A program made the translations under genes and the position numbers. A stretch of 31,042 nucleotides of DNA. Source: a virus. Shown here piece after piece: positions 1-7,449 of this stretch (positions are counted from its first letter, which is position 1; every line of letters starts with the position of its first letter). The DNA is taken from the IMG/VR virus record IMGVR_UViG_3300009605_000075, positions 1 to 31,042 of that record; one strand, written 5' to 3'. The notes below the pieces were generated by a model that was not told the origin of the DNA, ran no database searches, and worked only from the letters and a program-made list of their open reading frames with translations.

Positions 1-2045
1 GAATCAACTGGCGGTAACGATACCCCCAGCTCTTTCTCAATATCTCTTCTGTACTGGAAGGCCACATGTTCCGCTATGTGCGCGGTAAGGGCAGCCTGTT
101 TCATCTGGGCATCAGGGGCCAGATTAAGCAATTCGGCCAGTTTCGGATCGTTCATAGCCGATACATGCGCCTCTATATGGGCTGCATGATCCTGATATAT
201 AAAGGCTTTCACCGGCTCGCCAATCATCAAGTCCATGTTCTCCGAGATCGGATCGGTTGGCTTCATATCGTCCGTACTCGGCACGATCTTGTCTGCATCC
301 CTGATTCCAAGAACTTCCAGCATCTGGCGGTGCAAAAGGGGCAGGTCATACATCTGCGGAGCCTGTGCAGACAACTGAAGGGCTGCCTGATACTGCATAA
401 TCCGCTGCGCCATAGTCCCTGAATTGGGATCACTGACCGGAATGATGTCTATACGGTCATCAAAGTCCTCGGTAGTGATGGCGTTCTCTTCACTGCCGTA
501 GGGGTATTCATTAGGGCCGTGATCCTTGACAATACCGGACAGAATTTTAAGTTCTGTCTTCATTGCCGCGTGGACACGGGCCTGCACCGCGCTCAATACC
601 TTCATTTCGCGCTCAAGCAGCGCAAGAGTCGTGCCAACTGGCGCCTCTCCGTTGATATCAGCCGCTTTTACGTCGGCTGCGGAGGCAAAACGCCTGCCAT
701 CCTGCACAATTTCCTGCAACATCTGGTGAAGTACGGCAGATGGCTCTTTATAGGGTAAAAAGGTGATATTGTCGCGGATTACACCGCCGGGAACGTCCAC
801 ATCGCGGAATTCTCCGGGCATAATCGGCGAATCATCGCCCTTAATTCGTAATCCACGGGCTTTCAGGCCACCGGGAAGGTTAGCCAGCGTTCCTGCGTCA
901 ACTAATTGACGTAACAGGGAGGTTGCCGACTTGGTCAAGCCCCCAATCATGTGTACCAGACCGAATCCGTAGAAGCCAAGGCCCGGTAAGTACTGGTAAT
1001 GGACAAAATGTTGACGCTTTAGCTTTAATTCGTCATCTTCATGCCAGTTACGGCGGATCGCCAGCACCTGATTGGAGCTTTTGTCCACGGTAATGACATA
1101 AGGCAACCCGATTTTAGTCGGTTCGCCGTTATCCAAGTCCTCAAAACCGGGTAAATCCACGCTTACCATAATCTCAAGCAGCGTATGTCGTTGATCTACC
1201 TCGTAATTAGGGCTATCCCCAGTGAGTTTGCTGTACTTGGCCGCTATTTCAGTAGTATCAGGTGCTGGTGCAGGCAACTCAATGTCTGCATAGAACCCCA
1301 TCTGCTGTAATTTCAGTACCTCGTTAGGGGTTTTCTTCATTACATGGGTGGCACGCTCACAGGTTTCGAGGTCTGCCGCCCCATAACTAACTACAAAGTC
1401 CTCAGCCGGTACAAACATAGAGCAGGGTCGCCCCATATTAGGGTCGTAATAGACTTTCCTGAAAGCCGAACCTGCAATGGGTAAAGAGAAAAGAAGCTTT
1501 TCTGTTTCACCACGGTATTCAGTCATCTCTACCGTCATCAGGTAGTTTAGGTAATCCTGTACACGGTCTGCCTGCTTGGACTTCTTATCGGTAATCTCAC
1601 CAAGGATCGTGGTCTTGGCTGGGCCGCTGGCAGGGAATATCTCCATGATGGTTTGCGACTGGAACCTCACCACCGCCTCGGCAAGCAGTGGGTGAAAAAC
1701 CCCACATGCCCCGTCCCACGGGGTGGTTCTGTCTTCAAAGCGCATTCCCAGCAGGTCGAGTCCCTTGATATAGGACTCTTCCCAGTCATGACGGCTTTCC
1801 TTGTCTGCGTTATATAGGTTGACCAGCTCACTGCCGAGCTTCATCAGCTCGGTATGATCCATAAATTCAGCAAGGTTATCACCGTGTTCGGTGCTTACCT
1901 CATCAGCATTGGGGTCAAAATCCACAACAACGGAACCGTCTTCATCGGTAATGCTCACCGATTCAGGGTTCACTATCTCAATCTGGAGTTCGTCTTCCTC
2001 CGGTTCTTCCAGAGGATATACGCCTAGCGGTCGGTCTATTGCCAC
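1..2045 (-). CDS. phage portal protein (3' part outside window)
   Basis: Translating the minus strand from a GTG at 2045-2043 gives an open frame of about 681 codons with no stop before base 1, so the C-terminus lies off the left edge. The portal is the dodecameric ring at one capsid vertex through which DNA is packed and ejected. Visible hallmarks include an N-terminal acidic stretch, WDGACGVFHPL near residue 120, the SLLRQLVDAGTLANLPGG region, and GLRIKGDDSPIMPGEFRDV. The last two are typical of portals from uncultured podovirus-like phages. A helical Met/Gln-rich region (QRIMQYQAALQLS) follows. The GTG overlaps the upstream stop by one base (TAGTG), so translation is probably coupled. Gene order downstream of terL supports the call. 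Function from family similarity, not from a search. Confidence 0.85.
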   Translation of the reverse strand, partial: MAIDRPLGVYPLEEPEEDELQIEIVNPESVSITDEDGSVVVDFDPNADEVSTEHGDNLAEFMDHTELMKLGSELVNLYNADKESRHDWEESYIKGLDLLGMRFEDRTTPWDGACGVFHPLLAEAVVRFQSQTIMEIFPASGPAKTTILGEITDKKSKQADRVQDYLNYLMTVEMTEYRGETEKLLFSLPIAGSAFRKVYYDPNMGRPCSMFVPAEDFVVSYGAADLETCERATHVMKKTPNEVLKLQQMGFYADIELPAPAPDTTEIAAKYSKLTGDSPNYEVDQRHTLLEIMVSVDLPGFEDLDNGEPTKIGLPYVITVDKSSNQVLAIRRNWHEDDELKLKRQHFVHYQYLPGLGFYGFGLVHMIGGLTKSATSLLRQLVDAGTLANLPGGLKARGLRIKGDDSPIMPGEFRDVDVPGGVIRDNITFLPYKEPSAVLHQMLQEIVQDGRRFASAADVKAADINGEAPVGTTLALLEREMKVLSAVQARVHAAMKTELKILSGIVKDHGPNEYPYGSEENAITTEDFDDRIDIIPVSDPNSGTMAQRIMQYQAALQLSAQAPQMYDLPLLHRQMLEVLGIRDADKIVPSTDDMKPTDPISENMDLMIGEPVKAFIYQDHAAHIEAHVSAMNDPKLAELLNLAPDAQMKQAALTAHIAEHVAFQYRRDIEKELGVSLPPVD

Positions 2046-2473
2046 TACACAATTTCCCTGAACTGACCACCTCTGGTTGCCGCACCCATACCACGCGCTG
2101 TAATAGTCTTGGTCTTGGGTTCACCCATATTCAGATTAACGGCTGTAGGAGAAGGGGCGCGTCCCCCGGCTCTCCTCTTGACCCGCTTGTTGCCTTTATC
2201 CATCGTGCCGACAGCGGCATACTTGCGGCGACCACTGGCTTTCTCCATCCCTTCACTTTCCTTGCGACGGCCTGCCATTCCACCCTTGGCCTTCTTGATC
2301 ATCTTCCCAGTAAGGACATCCTCTCCCATCGCCATGCGTTTATGCTGGTTAATCTCAGGAGACAGCGTAGCCGACTTCTTGGTGGTGCGCTTGGTCTTGG
2401 AGCGAGACTTTTTCTTGCGGTTGCGTTCACCCAAAGACTCATCGAGTCTGGCGTTATAGCCCTGTTTCTTCAT
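2045..2473 (-). CDS. very basic small phage protein upstream of portal
   Basis: 142 aa, extremely Lys/Arg-rich. The N-terminus MKKQGYNARLDESLGERN and the block RRKESEGMEKASGRRKYAAVGTMDK look like a recurrent hypothetical protein found beside portal genes in uncultured phages. No catalytic motif or membrane segment is visible. The high positive charge suggests nucleic-acid or virion binding, which is inference. Its ATG overlaps the previous stop (ATGA) and its stop overlaps the portal GTG, so it sits inside a translationally coupled late operon. Exact role unknown. Confidence 0.75.
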   Translation of the reverse strand: MKKQGYNARLDESLGERNRKKKSRSKTKRTTKKSATLSPEINQHKRMAMGEDVLTGKMIKKAKGGMAGRRKESEGMEKASGRRKYAAVGTMDKGNKRVKRRAGGRAPSPTAVNLNMGEPKTKTITARGMGAATRGGQFREIV

Positions 2474-3126
2474 ATGAATTTCGCTCCTTTCTTACGAGGA
2501 ATCCTTCCGCCGGTTTTAAATCCAACACGACCACCGCTCGCCCAAGGCGCAACAGATGGTGGCACTAATCCGGCTCTATCAGGGCCACGGGGTGAGGTCG
2601 GATAACGTACCGCTGCTCTCCGATTAACGGCAGCAATCGCTGCCTGAATGGCGGCTGGGTCGACGTTTATAGATGGGCTAAATGCGGCAGCCTGTCTGCC
2701 GATAGCACCACCGTACTGATATCCTCTAGCCCTGCGATCTCCCAAATAGTGGCGCAATGAACGAAAGCGTTGGTTAGGATCATCGCCATGCGGAATCCGC
2801 CTTGCAATCGCTGGCCCCATCGCGGCAGCTTGCCGTCCTATAGCACCACCGTACTGGTAGCCTGCTGCCTCACGGCGCAGCCTGTGCATCTCGTCACGGG
2901 CATTACGCTCACGGGAACCAACCCGCGCTAACTGATCGCGTCTGTCCCTGCGTTCAGCCGCATCATGTGGCCTTCTGGCCCTGACCCGGCGCAGCTCATC
3001 GGCTGCATTATCCTGTACGCCAATAACTCTGGCTTCTTCATCCCGAAGGTTTCTACCGCCTCGGCGGTATCCCTTGCGTACTCCACCACCGGGTTTCTTG
3101 GCGGTGCTTTTGTAATAGGTTGGCAT
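2470..3126 (-). CDS. basic Gly/Arg-rich late protein with internal repeat
   Basis: 218 aa from the ATG at 3126 (MPTYYKSTAKKPGGG), preceded by AAAGG; an in-frame ATG 48 bases upstream would overlap the previous gene and has weaker support. The sequence is Arg-rich and probably disordered, with a helix of RRV-RARRP character. It carries two copies of GYQYGGAIGRQAAA near residues 88 and 133, each followed by a different tail (MGPAI or FSPSI). The C-terminus GGRVGFKTGGRIPRKKG resembles Gly-rich endings common in small virion-associated phage proteins. It overlaps the next gene by ATGA. A role as a minor structural or scaffold-like protein is inferred only from position. Confidence 0.7.
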   Translation of the reverse strand: MPTYYKSTAKKPGGGVRKGYRRGGRNLRDEEARVIGVQDNAADELRRVRARRPHDAAERRDRRDQLARVGSRERNARDEMHRLRREAAGYQYGGAIGRQAAAMGPAIARRIPHGDDPNQRFRSLRHYLGDRRARGYQYGGAIGRQAAAFSPSINVDPAAIQAAIAAVNRRAAVRYPTSPRGPDRAGLVPPSVAPWASGGRVGFKTGGRIPRKKGAKFI

Positions 3127-3145
3127 AATCTTGACCTTTAAATAA

Positions 3146-3892
3146 TTAGTGGGAGGTTGGCGGCGCTCCTTCATCGGCTCGCTGCTTCATATGATAACTA
3201 TGCTCTAAAGCATTAATAGCCTCCTGAACCTTCCGGTATATACCATCAAGGATCGCGGGAACCTCCTGACGAGGCCAGCTTTTCGGGGCTATCAGTCGTT
3301 TAGGATATTTCTTTCTATGCTCTCGGCTTAGAAATCTGGCTTCCTCTGCATCTAGCTCAAAACCAACAGTGGCTTCATTTGAGCTAAACGTTACCAAAAA
3401 TGTATCAATTCGCCTGTGTATTCTCTTTGGTTTGACAGGAGCAACAGTCTCTTCGTAGCGCTCCAGCGTGACATAGGGGAAACAGTTACTGTGGTATTTG
3501 TGATCATGCCTGAAGGTAAAGTTATTACGTTTCAGGTCATGGACGCACATATCAATGATTGCCCCCAGAATATCATCATTACCGGCAAGGGCTACACCAC
3601 AACTGGCTTGTTTCCTCTGGTCTTGTTCTCTTTCGTTATTCAGGGCTTGTTGAACTTCTTCTGGCAACGAATCAAAATCAACCTTCTCATAACCTGACGC
3701 ACTGAATATACCCACCTTATATGTATCTGCTGGGCCTTTCCCAAAGGTGATCTTTGGGTCGGCATCCTTGCGCTGATAAACCCTAGCTGACACACCATCA
3801 CCAAGGTCAGTGGTTTTAGCTTCCAGCTCACCTCCTTTAAGCATGGTTTTATCAAAATCTTTAATCCACTTCTCATACTCTTCGTCAGTCAT
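3146..3892 (-). CDS. hypothetical late-operon protein
   Basis: 248 aa, soluble and acidic at the N-terminus (MTDEEYEKWIKDFDKTM), with a Cys/His-containing centre (ASCGVALAG, MCVHDL, FRHDHKYHSNCF) and a C-terminal helix ending in His/Lys. The Cys and His residues around 97-135 could bind metal but do not form a motif I recognise. The start overlaps the preceding 52-aa gene by ATGA, which fixes the start codon. The position between terL and portal suggests a packaging- or virion-related role, which is inference. Confidence 0.7.
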   Translation of the reverse strand: MTDEEYEKWIKDFDKTMLKGGELEAKTTDLGDGVSARVYQRKDADPKITFGKGPADTYKVGIFSASGYEKVDFDSLPEEVQQALNNEREQDQRKQASCGVALAGNDDILGAIIDMCVHDLKRNNFTFRHDHKYHSNCFPYVTLERYEETVAPVKPKRIHRRIDTFLVTFSSNEATVGFELDAEEARFLSREHRKKYPKRLIAPKSWPRQEVPAILDGIYRKVQEAINALEHSYHMKQRADEGAPPTSH

Positions 3893-4047
3893 AGTGCTTC
3901 CCCTTCTAGACGCTCTAGCACAGCCAGAGCATTAGCAAGGTTTAACACCGCTTGCGAGGATTTCATGGAAGCATCTGATGACGGGGTCTTGTATGATTTT
4001 ATTTCTCTGGCTATTTCTTCTATGGCTTCTTTTATTTCACTCTTCAT
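3889..4047 (-). CDS. small acidic helical ORF after terL
   Basis: 52 aa, starting MKSEIKEAIEEIAREIKSY and ending LERLEGEAL. It has a good Shine-Dalgarno (AGGAG, about 10 bases before ATG), and its stop overlaps the next start as ATGA. The first 18 residues form an amphipathic charged helix, and a second helix follows. No family recognised. The overlap with the next gene and the strong ribosome-binding site are the reasons for calling it real despite its length. Confidence 0.65.
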   Translation of the reverse strand: MKSEIKEAIEEIAREIKSYKTPSSDASMKSSQAVLNLANALAVLERLEGEAL

Positions 4048-4081
4048 AGGGTTCTAACTCCTGTGATTAATGTTAGTGGGT

Positions 4082-4145
4082 GGGAGTGGCTACTTGCAGG
4101 GTTCCGATAGATTAACCCGTGGAATTGCACCACTATTACACTCCC
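4082..4145 (-). other. predicted three-helix RNA fold between terL and the 52-aa gene
   Basis: Read on the minus strand, GGGAGTG and CACTCCC close a 64-base segment (7 bp). It contains two further hairpins: GTGG/CCAC with a 7-base loop and GGGTT/AACCC with a 10-base loop. The element begins 7 bases after the terL stop and ends 35 bases before the next ATG. No U-tract follows, so it is not a typical terminator. It could be an RNase processing site or a 5' UTR element. Stems were paired by eye; no folding energy was computed. Confidence 0.4.
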
Positions 4146-4151
4146 GTAAAC

Positions 4152-5666
4152 CTAGTAGTAATCCCCCTTGCGGGTCAGTTTTGGCTCGTCATCTGCCTCG
4201 TCGCTGCCGAGACTTAGAAAGCCGCCCTGTCTGAATCTTAACAGCGCCTGGGTAGATGAATCGACGAGATCGTCATGCTCCCCTGCGGGGAATGCCGCAA
4301 ACTCGTTCATCACCTCTTCCGCGAAGCGGTGTTCAGGACACCACACCACCCCGGACGCAAACAGGTCTGCCACGGCGTTAACCCTGGCGATCTTGTCATT
4401 TCCCCGTGATGGAGTAAATTCGGAAACCGGAATGCCCATCGCCCTTAATTCAAAGATCAATGGCATGCCAGCCGCTTTCGCCTCGACAATAAACGCATCA
4501 GGTTGTACCTCCTGATACTTCTCATAGGCGGTTTTCTTGAGTTCTGGAAATTCAAGGCGCTCCTTGAATGCATCCAGCAGGATGATATTGGGTGTGGTTA
4601 TCCCCTCATCATTGGGTTTTGAGAAAACACCCCATGTGGTGCAGGCGGAATAGTCCGACCGCTGGGTCTTGAGAAATGCCGTGTCCCATGACTGGATAAC
4701 AAAATCACACTGTGGCGGGGAATCCGGTTCCCAGATGTTCCACCACTCACGCTTTACCAGCGCGCCTTCCTCTGCGGTAGGGTTCTGCTGATACTGGGCA
4801 GTCCACTTCGACGCAGGTAGCTCATTACGCAAAGAGATAAGCTCTTCAAGCCCCCAGAACTGGGGCCATAAAGCCTTTTCTTTTGGTTGGTTTTCGTACA
4901 TAATTGCAGGAAATTCAATGACTTCCCACTGATCGGTTCCTTCCCGCTGAGTAGAAGCCTTGATGATCTTTCCTGTCAGGTCGCGCATGTGCCACCGTGT
5001 CATAACGATGACAATTGCACCTCCTGGTTGTAAACGCTGGCGAGGGCCGGATGTATACCAGTCATAGGTTTTATCAAATACCGAGGGATCAGCGCTTTGA
5101 CCTTCCTGCTCACTATGAGGGTCGTCAATGATAAGCAGGTCTGCACCTTTACCGGTAACCGCACCACCAACACCGATAGCGAAGTATTCACCGCCTTTGT
5201 TGGTACTCCAGCGCCCAGCCGCTTTGGAGTCAGCCTGTAATGCCAGCTCTGGGAAAATTTTCTTGAAATCTACGTCATCGACGAGGTTACGAACCTTTCT
5301 GCCGAAACCAACTGATAACTCCGCGGTGTGGGCAGTCTGAATAACCTTCCTGTCAGGATACTGCCCCAGGAACCATGCAGGCAGAAGATAAGAGGCAAAC
5401 TCACTCTTGGTATGCCGCGGCGGCATATTAACAATCAACCGCTTCAACTCACCACGCGAAATACGCTCAAACGCATCCGCCATGATCTTGTGATGCTCAC
5501 CGTCTATGAACGCAGGCCACATCATCCTTACAAAATCAAGAAAACTGCCTCTGCCAGCCTCACGCCGGGTAGCGTCATCAAGCTCTTCAAGCAGCGCCAG
5601 AATCTCATGCTGATCAGGCAATGTCATATTATCAAGATCAGCAACCAGTTCCGGGCTTATGTTCAC
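4152..5666 (-). CDS. terL: terminase large subunit (ATPase and nuclease)
   Basis: 504 aa, the packaging motor that pumps DNA into the prohead through the portal and cuts the concatemer. The ATPase half has a deviant Walker A MPPRHTKS (81-88), Walker B DLLIIDDPH (176-184) and coupling motif MTRWH (222-226). The RNase-H-like nuclease half has the expected acidic residues: QSWDTA (Asp328), FIVEAKAAG (Glu395) and AGEHDDLVDS (Asp465/466). Length is normal and both halves look intact. The ATG is preceded by AGGA five bases upstream. Unusually, terS lies more than 500 bp upstream instead of abutting it. Confident call. Confidence 0.95.
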   Translation of the reverse strand: MNISPELVADLDNMTLPDQHEILALLEELDDATRREAGRGSFLDFVRMMWPAFIDGEHHKIMADAFERISRGELKRLIVNMPPRHTKSEFASYLLPAWFLGQYPDRKVIQTAHTAELSVGFGRKVRNLVDDVDFKKIFPELALQADSKAAGRWSTNKGGEYFAIGVGGAVTGKGADLLIIDDPHSEQEGQSADPSVFDKTYDWYTSGPRQRLQPGGAIVIVMTRWHMRDLTGKIIKASTQREGTDQWEVIEFPAIMYENQPKEKALWPQFWGLEELISLRNELPASKWTAQYQQNPTAEEGALVKREWWNIWEPDSPPQCDFVIQSWDTAFLKTQRSDYSACTTWGVFSKPNDEGITTPNIILLDAFKERLEFPELKKTAYEKYQEVQPDAFIVEAKAAGMPLIFELRAMGIPVSEFTPSRGNDKIARVNAVADLFASGVVWCPEHRFAEEVMNEFAAFPAGEHDDLVDSSTQALLRFRQGGFLSLGSDEADDEPKLTRKGDYY

Positions 5667-5698
5667 ATAGCATCCTGAGAGTTAAAACCATGCACACT

Positions 5699-5726
5699 CT
5701 AGTGTCACACTAGTAGTGTCACACCA
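5699..5726. repeat. tandem dyad upstream of terL
   Basis: CTAGTGT-C-ACACTAG is a perfect 7-1-7 inverted repeat at 5699-5713. It is followed at once by a second, imperfect copy (TAGTGT-C-ACACCA). The shared unit TAGTGTCACAC is repeated 14 bases apart. It lies 33 bases before the terL start, a position suiting an operator or a terminase-binding repeat. Confidence 0.5.
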
Positions 5727-5770
5727 GGTTAACATCATAAATAATAAAAAACCCTATAACATCATACTCA

Positions 5771-5798
5771 CGTTCACACACTATCGTTCACATACTAT
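5771..5798. repeat. 14-bp tandem direct repeat
   Basis: CGTTCACACACTAT is followed immediately by CGTTCACATACTAT, differing at one base. It lies in the terS-terL gap, about 105 bases before terL. Tandem repeats here could be small-terminase binding sites or an operator. No function can be read directly. Confidence 0.5.
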
Positions 5799-5860
5799 AC
5801 GATGGTGTACGGTAACATCCTCTCCACATAACTCTAACCAATTTTACCATATAGTGCCTA

Positions 5861-5879
5861 TTGACAAATTCACTGTCAA
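5861..5879. promoter_or_regulatory. TTGACA inverted repeat
   Basis: TTGACA and TGTCAA are separated by 7 bases, so each strand reads a perfect -35 hexamer. No well-spaced -10 was found on either strand: on the plus strand TATAAA follows after only 14 bases. It may be an operator dyad or a weak promoter. Low confidence as a functional promoter. Confidence 0.3.
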
Positions 5880-6180
5880 CTATAAAAACCTTCAAAAATT
5901 TGAAAATAATTTTGTTGGGCAGGGACTCCTATGCGTTTATTGACATAATAGGGGGGTAGTCAAAAATATAGAATCGTTTGTGGGGAACTATGTCTCCGTA
6001 GTTTGGTGGGTGTTTCCTGGCACAGGGGGGGGTGGGGGTATTGACCTGATGGCATGCTGGGAATTGAGAGGCTAGGGTTGTGGGCAGTGCTATGAATGTG
6101 GGACATGTGGCACTGTTGGGATCGTATGGTAGCAGGTAGCACACTTACTGCTGACCATCAGCTATTGTTGACCACTCGTT

Positions 6181-6666
6181 CTAGTGTACTTGATCAGTGT
6201 CAGTGTCCAATGCTTTGTTACGTTGTGCAATCTCACGCAACCTCACCTCAATCTGTGCTGCTATCTCTTCACTGCTACGTTCGTTACCTCGGACCTCGAC
6301 AACCTCGGTGAAGACTCCGCAACTTTTACCCAAGAGCTCCAGAGCTCGGATGCGATTGCTGTCCTTTGGCTCTGCATTAGTGGAATAGTGTTCCAATCGT
6401 TCAAGAACTTTCTGCTTGGTAGACAGTCCCTTCGAGAGCTGGGAGGCTTGTTCAGAAGCCATTCTCCTATCCCTTAGCTCGTTTATCATTGTGGCGATAG
6501 TGGGGTTAGCAGCTAGTCTGGTTGCTTCGCGTCTTATGGTAGAGGCTGCCATATTTTCACAGTCATAGGCGGAACGATATGCACTGGTGAGCTGGAGACC
6601 TTGACTACCCACTGCGATAGAGAACAAGCGCTGTTTATCTGTGAGCCCGTCGCGTCGTTTACCCAT
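6181..6666 (-). CDS. terS: terminase small subunit
   Basis: 161 aa from the ATG at 6666, which has GGAGT nine bases upstream. The longer frame upstream of it has no ribosome-binding site and odd composition. The protein begins MGKRRDGLTDKQRLFSIAV, the usual start of a DNA-binding small terminase with a helix-turn-helix-like N-terminus (TDKQ.. then AYRSAYDCENM, SAS/ASTIRREATRLAANP). A helical C-terminal half follows. TerS recognises the packaging site and hands DNA to TerL. The position upstream of terL on the same strand supports this, although the long gap between them is unusual. Confidence 0.8.
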   Translation of the reverse strand: MGKRRDGLTDKQRLFSIAVGSQGLQLTSAYRSAYDCENMAASTIRREATRLAANPTIATMINELRDRRMASEQASQLSKGLSTKQKVLERLEHYSTNAEPKDSNRIRALELLGKSCGVFTEVVEVRGNERSSEEIAAQIEVRLREIAQRNKALDTDTDQVH

Positions 6667-6842
6667 GCTGTGTTTACTCCAGCCTGATTCGATTGGAGTG
6701 AGGATACACTGCCGAGAGCCCCGCTGCAACGCGAGGGAAAACCGGACCGCCGCTGACGGCCTTCTGAGACCGTCCGCTAGACGATCCACTTGCCCTTAGC
6801 ACTACTATTAATTCTTTAACCATCATCAGCAGGAGTGATTGT

Positions 6843-6926
6843 GTGAAGGAAAATATCAGAGACCATATGCAAATAATCCAGTTATTAGGCGTGATAATTG
6901 TTGCGCTCATAGGCAATAGGGAGTAG
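6843..6926 (+). CDS. possible 27-aa membrane peptide at the start of the early region
   Basis: A GTG preceded by GGAG at good spacing opens a 27-codon frame. Its centre IIQLLGVIIVALIGN is a clean single hydrophobic helix flanked by charged residues (MKENIRDHM and RE). It lies just upstream of the Fur-like dyad in the divergent region between terS and the early operon. Too short to assign to a family, and it could be chance, but the ribosome-binding site plus the hydrophobic stretch is suggestive. Confidence 0.3.
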   Translation: MKENIRDHMQIIQLLGVIIVALIGNRE

Positions 6927-6955
6927 ACTTCCCTCAGTAGTTAATTTCAACCAAA

Positions 6956-6970
6956 TGAGAATGATTCTCA
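6956..6970. promoter_or_regulatory. Fur-box-like 7-1-7 dyad
   Basis: TGAGAAT-G-ATTCTCA is a perfect inverted repeat with the same 7-1-7 geometry as the Fur consensus TGATAAT-N-ATTATCA, matching 12 of 14 arm bases. It lies 60 bases before the first well-supported early gene (7030). Fur is the iron-responsive repressor of many bacteria. Binding here is inference. A phage-encoded repressor with a similar dyad is the alternative, but no such gene is visible. Confidence 0.5.
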
Positions 6971-7029
6971 ATAAGGAAAATGAGGCGAGGCGGACAGGGA
7001 TAGCCGCCAAACCTCAAAGGACCAACGAT

Positions 7030-7377
7030 ATGCCTACATCATCAACAGCCGAATTAGTGGCGACCCCCGCACAAGCCGAATCATGGGTAACAACCCAAGG
7101 TACTTTCCATCGTGGCAATCCCCGCGCATGGTTGCAGTTCAACCACACGCACCCCGCAGCTCAGGCTGGCTTCGTTGCCAACGCCCGCTACGACATCGAG
7201 TATCTGCCCGACTTCGTTATATTAACCCTCAAGCCAGAAGGCAAACGCAAGGTCAGCAATACCTCGCGTGGCGCTACTCTGGATATCAACTGCCGTGCAA
7301 CCAAGCAGTACGATTGGACCCGCGGTATCTACTGGCAAATCGAGCAGGGACTCATCATCATCCGCGCCGCTGTCTAG
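7030..7377 (+). CDS. small beta-rich protein, possibly AbrB/SymE-like
   Basis: 115 aa from an ATG carrying the recurrent early leader (AAAGGACCAACGAT before ATG). The longer frame from 6955 would begin inside the Fur-like dyad and is rejected. The pattern GNPRAWLQF ... AGFVANARYDIEYLPDFVILTL.PEGKRKVS ... WQIEQGLIII resembles small phage proteins with a swapped-hairpin beta-barrel, as in AbrB or SymE. That comparison is from memory and weak. It could be a DNA-binding early regulator. It is the first sizeable gene after the divergent promoter region. Confidence 0.65.
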   Translation: MPTSSTAELVATPAQAESWVTTQGTFHRGNPRAWLQFNHTHPAAQAGFVANARYDIEYLPDFVILTLKPEGKRKVSNTSRGATLDINCRATKQYDWTRGIYWQIEQGLIIIRAAV

Positions 7378-7403
7378 ATTCAATCCACCATAGCCGATCC
7401 AGA

Positions 7404-7430
7404 ACCCAGCCCAGCGCTGGGTTTCTGGGT
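7404..7430 (+). repeat. structured UTR hairpin, copy A
   Basis: Outer stem ACCCAG/CTGGGT encloses the palindrome CCCAGCGCTGGG and a TTT bulge. It is preceded by a conserved TCAATCCACCATAGC segment starting at 7379 and followed by GGTGA and then the ribosome-binding site of the 69-aa gene. Copy B (8197) is identical across about 34 bases. Copy C (8673) keeps the fold with changed bases. Confidence 0.6.
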
Positions 7431-7449
7431 GAGAGACACAGGAGAATAT

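Larger units (their letters stand above)
5667..6180. other. 514-bp non-coding gap between terS and terL
   Basis: No convincing gene. Bases 5690-5940 are AT-rich and contain a tandem operator-like dyad, a 14-base tandem repeat and a TTGACA inverted repeat. Bases 5945-6120 are G-rich on the plus strand, with a G8-T-G5 run. The gap must carry any promoter or leader for terL on the minus strand. It is also a natural candidate for the terminase recognition (pac or cos) site. Possible -35/-10-like hexamers exist on the minus strand (TTGTCA, 15 bases, TAAAAT) but the spacing is short. Confidence 0.5.

Noticed and set aside
4082-4145. tRNA-like element after terL
   Set aside because: Acceptor-like stem and two hairpins, but total length is only 64 bases, arms are in the wrong positions and no conserved T-loop is present; kept as an unclassified three-helix fold.
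5716-5943. 75-aa plus-strand ORF in the terminase gap
   Set aside because: Runs against late transcription, low-complexity Asn/Ile/Thr composition, no ribosome-binding site.
5929-6144. 71-aa minus-strand ORF in the terminase gap
   Set aside because: Composition is Pro/Cys/Thr-rich with no ribosome-binding site and it simply reads the complement of a G-rich stretch; overlapping alternative frames look equally non-coding.
6955-7029. longer start for the first early gene
   Set aside because: Would start inside the Fur-like dyad and lacks a Shine-Dalgarno; the shared early leader points to ATG 7030.
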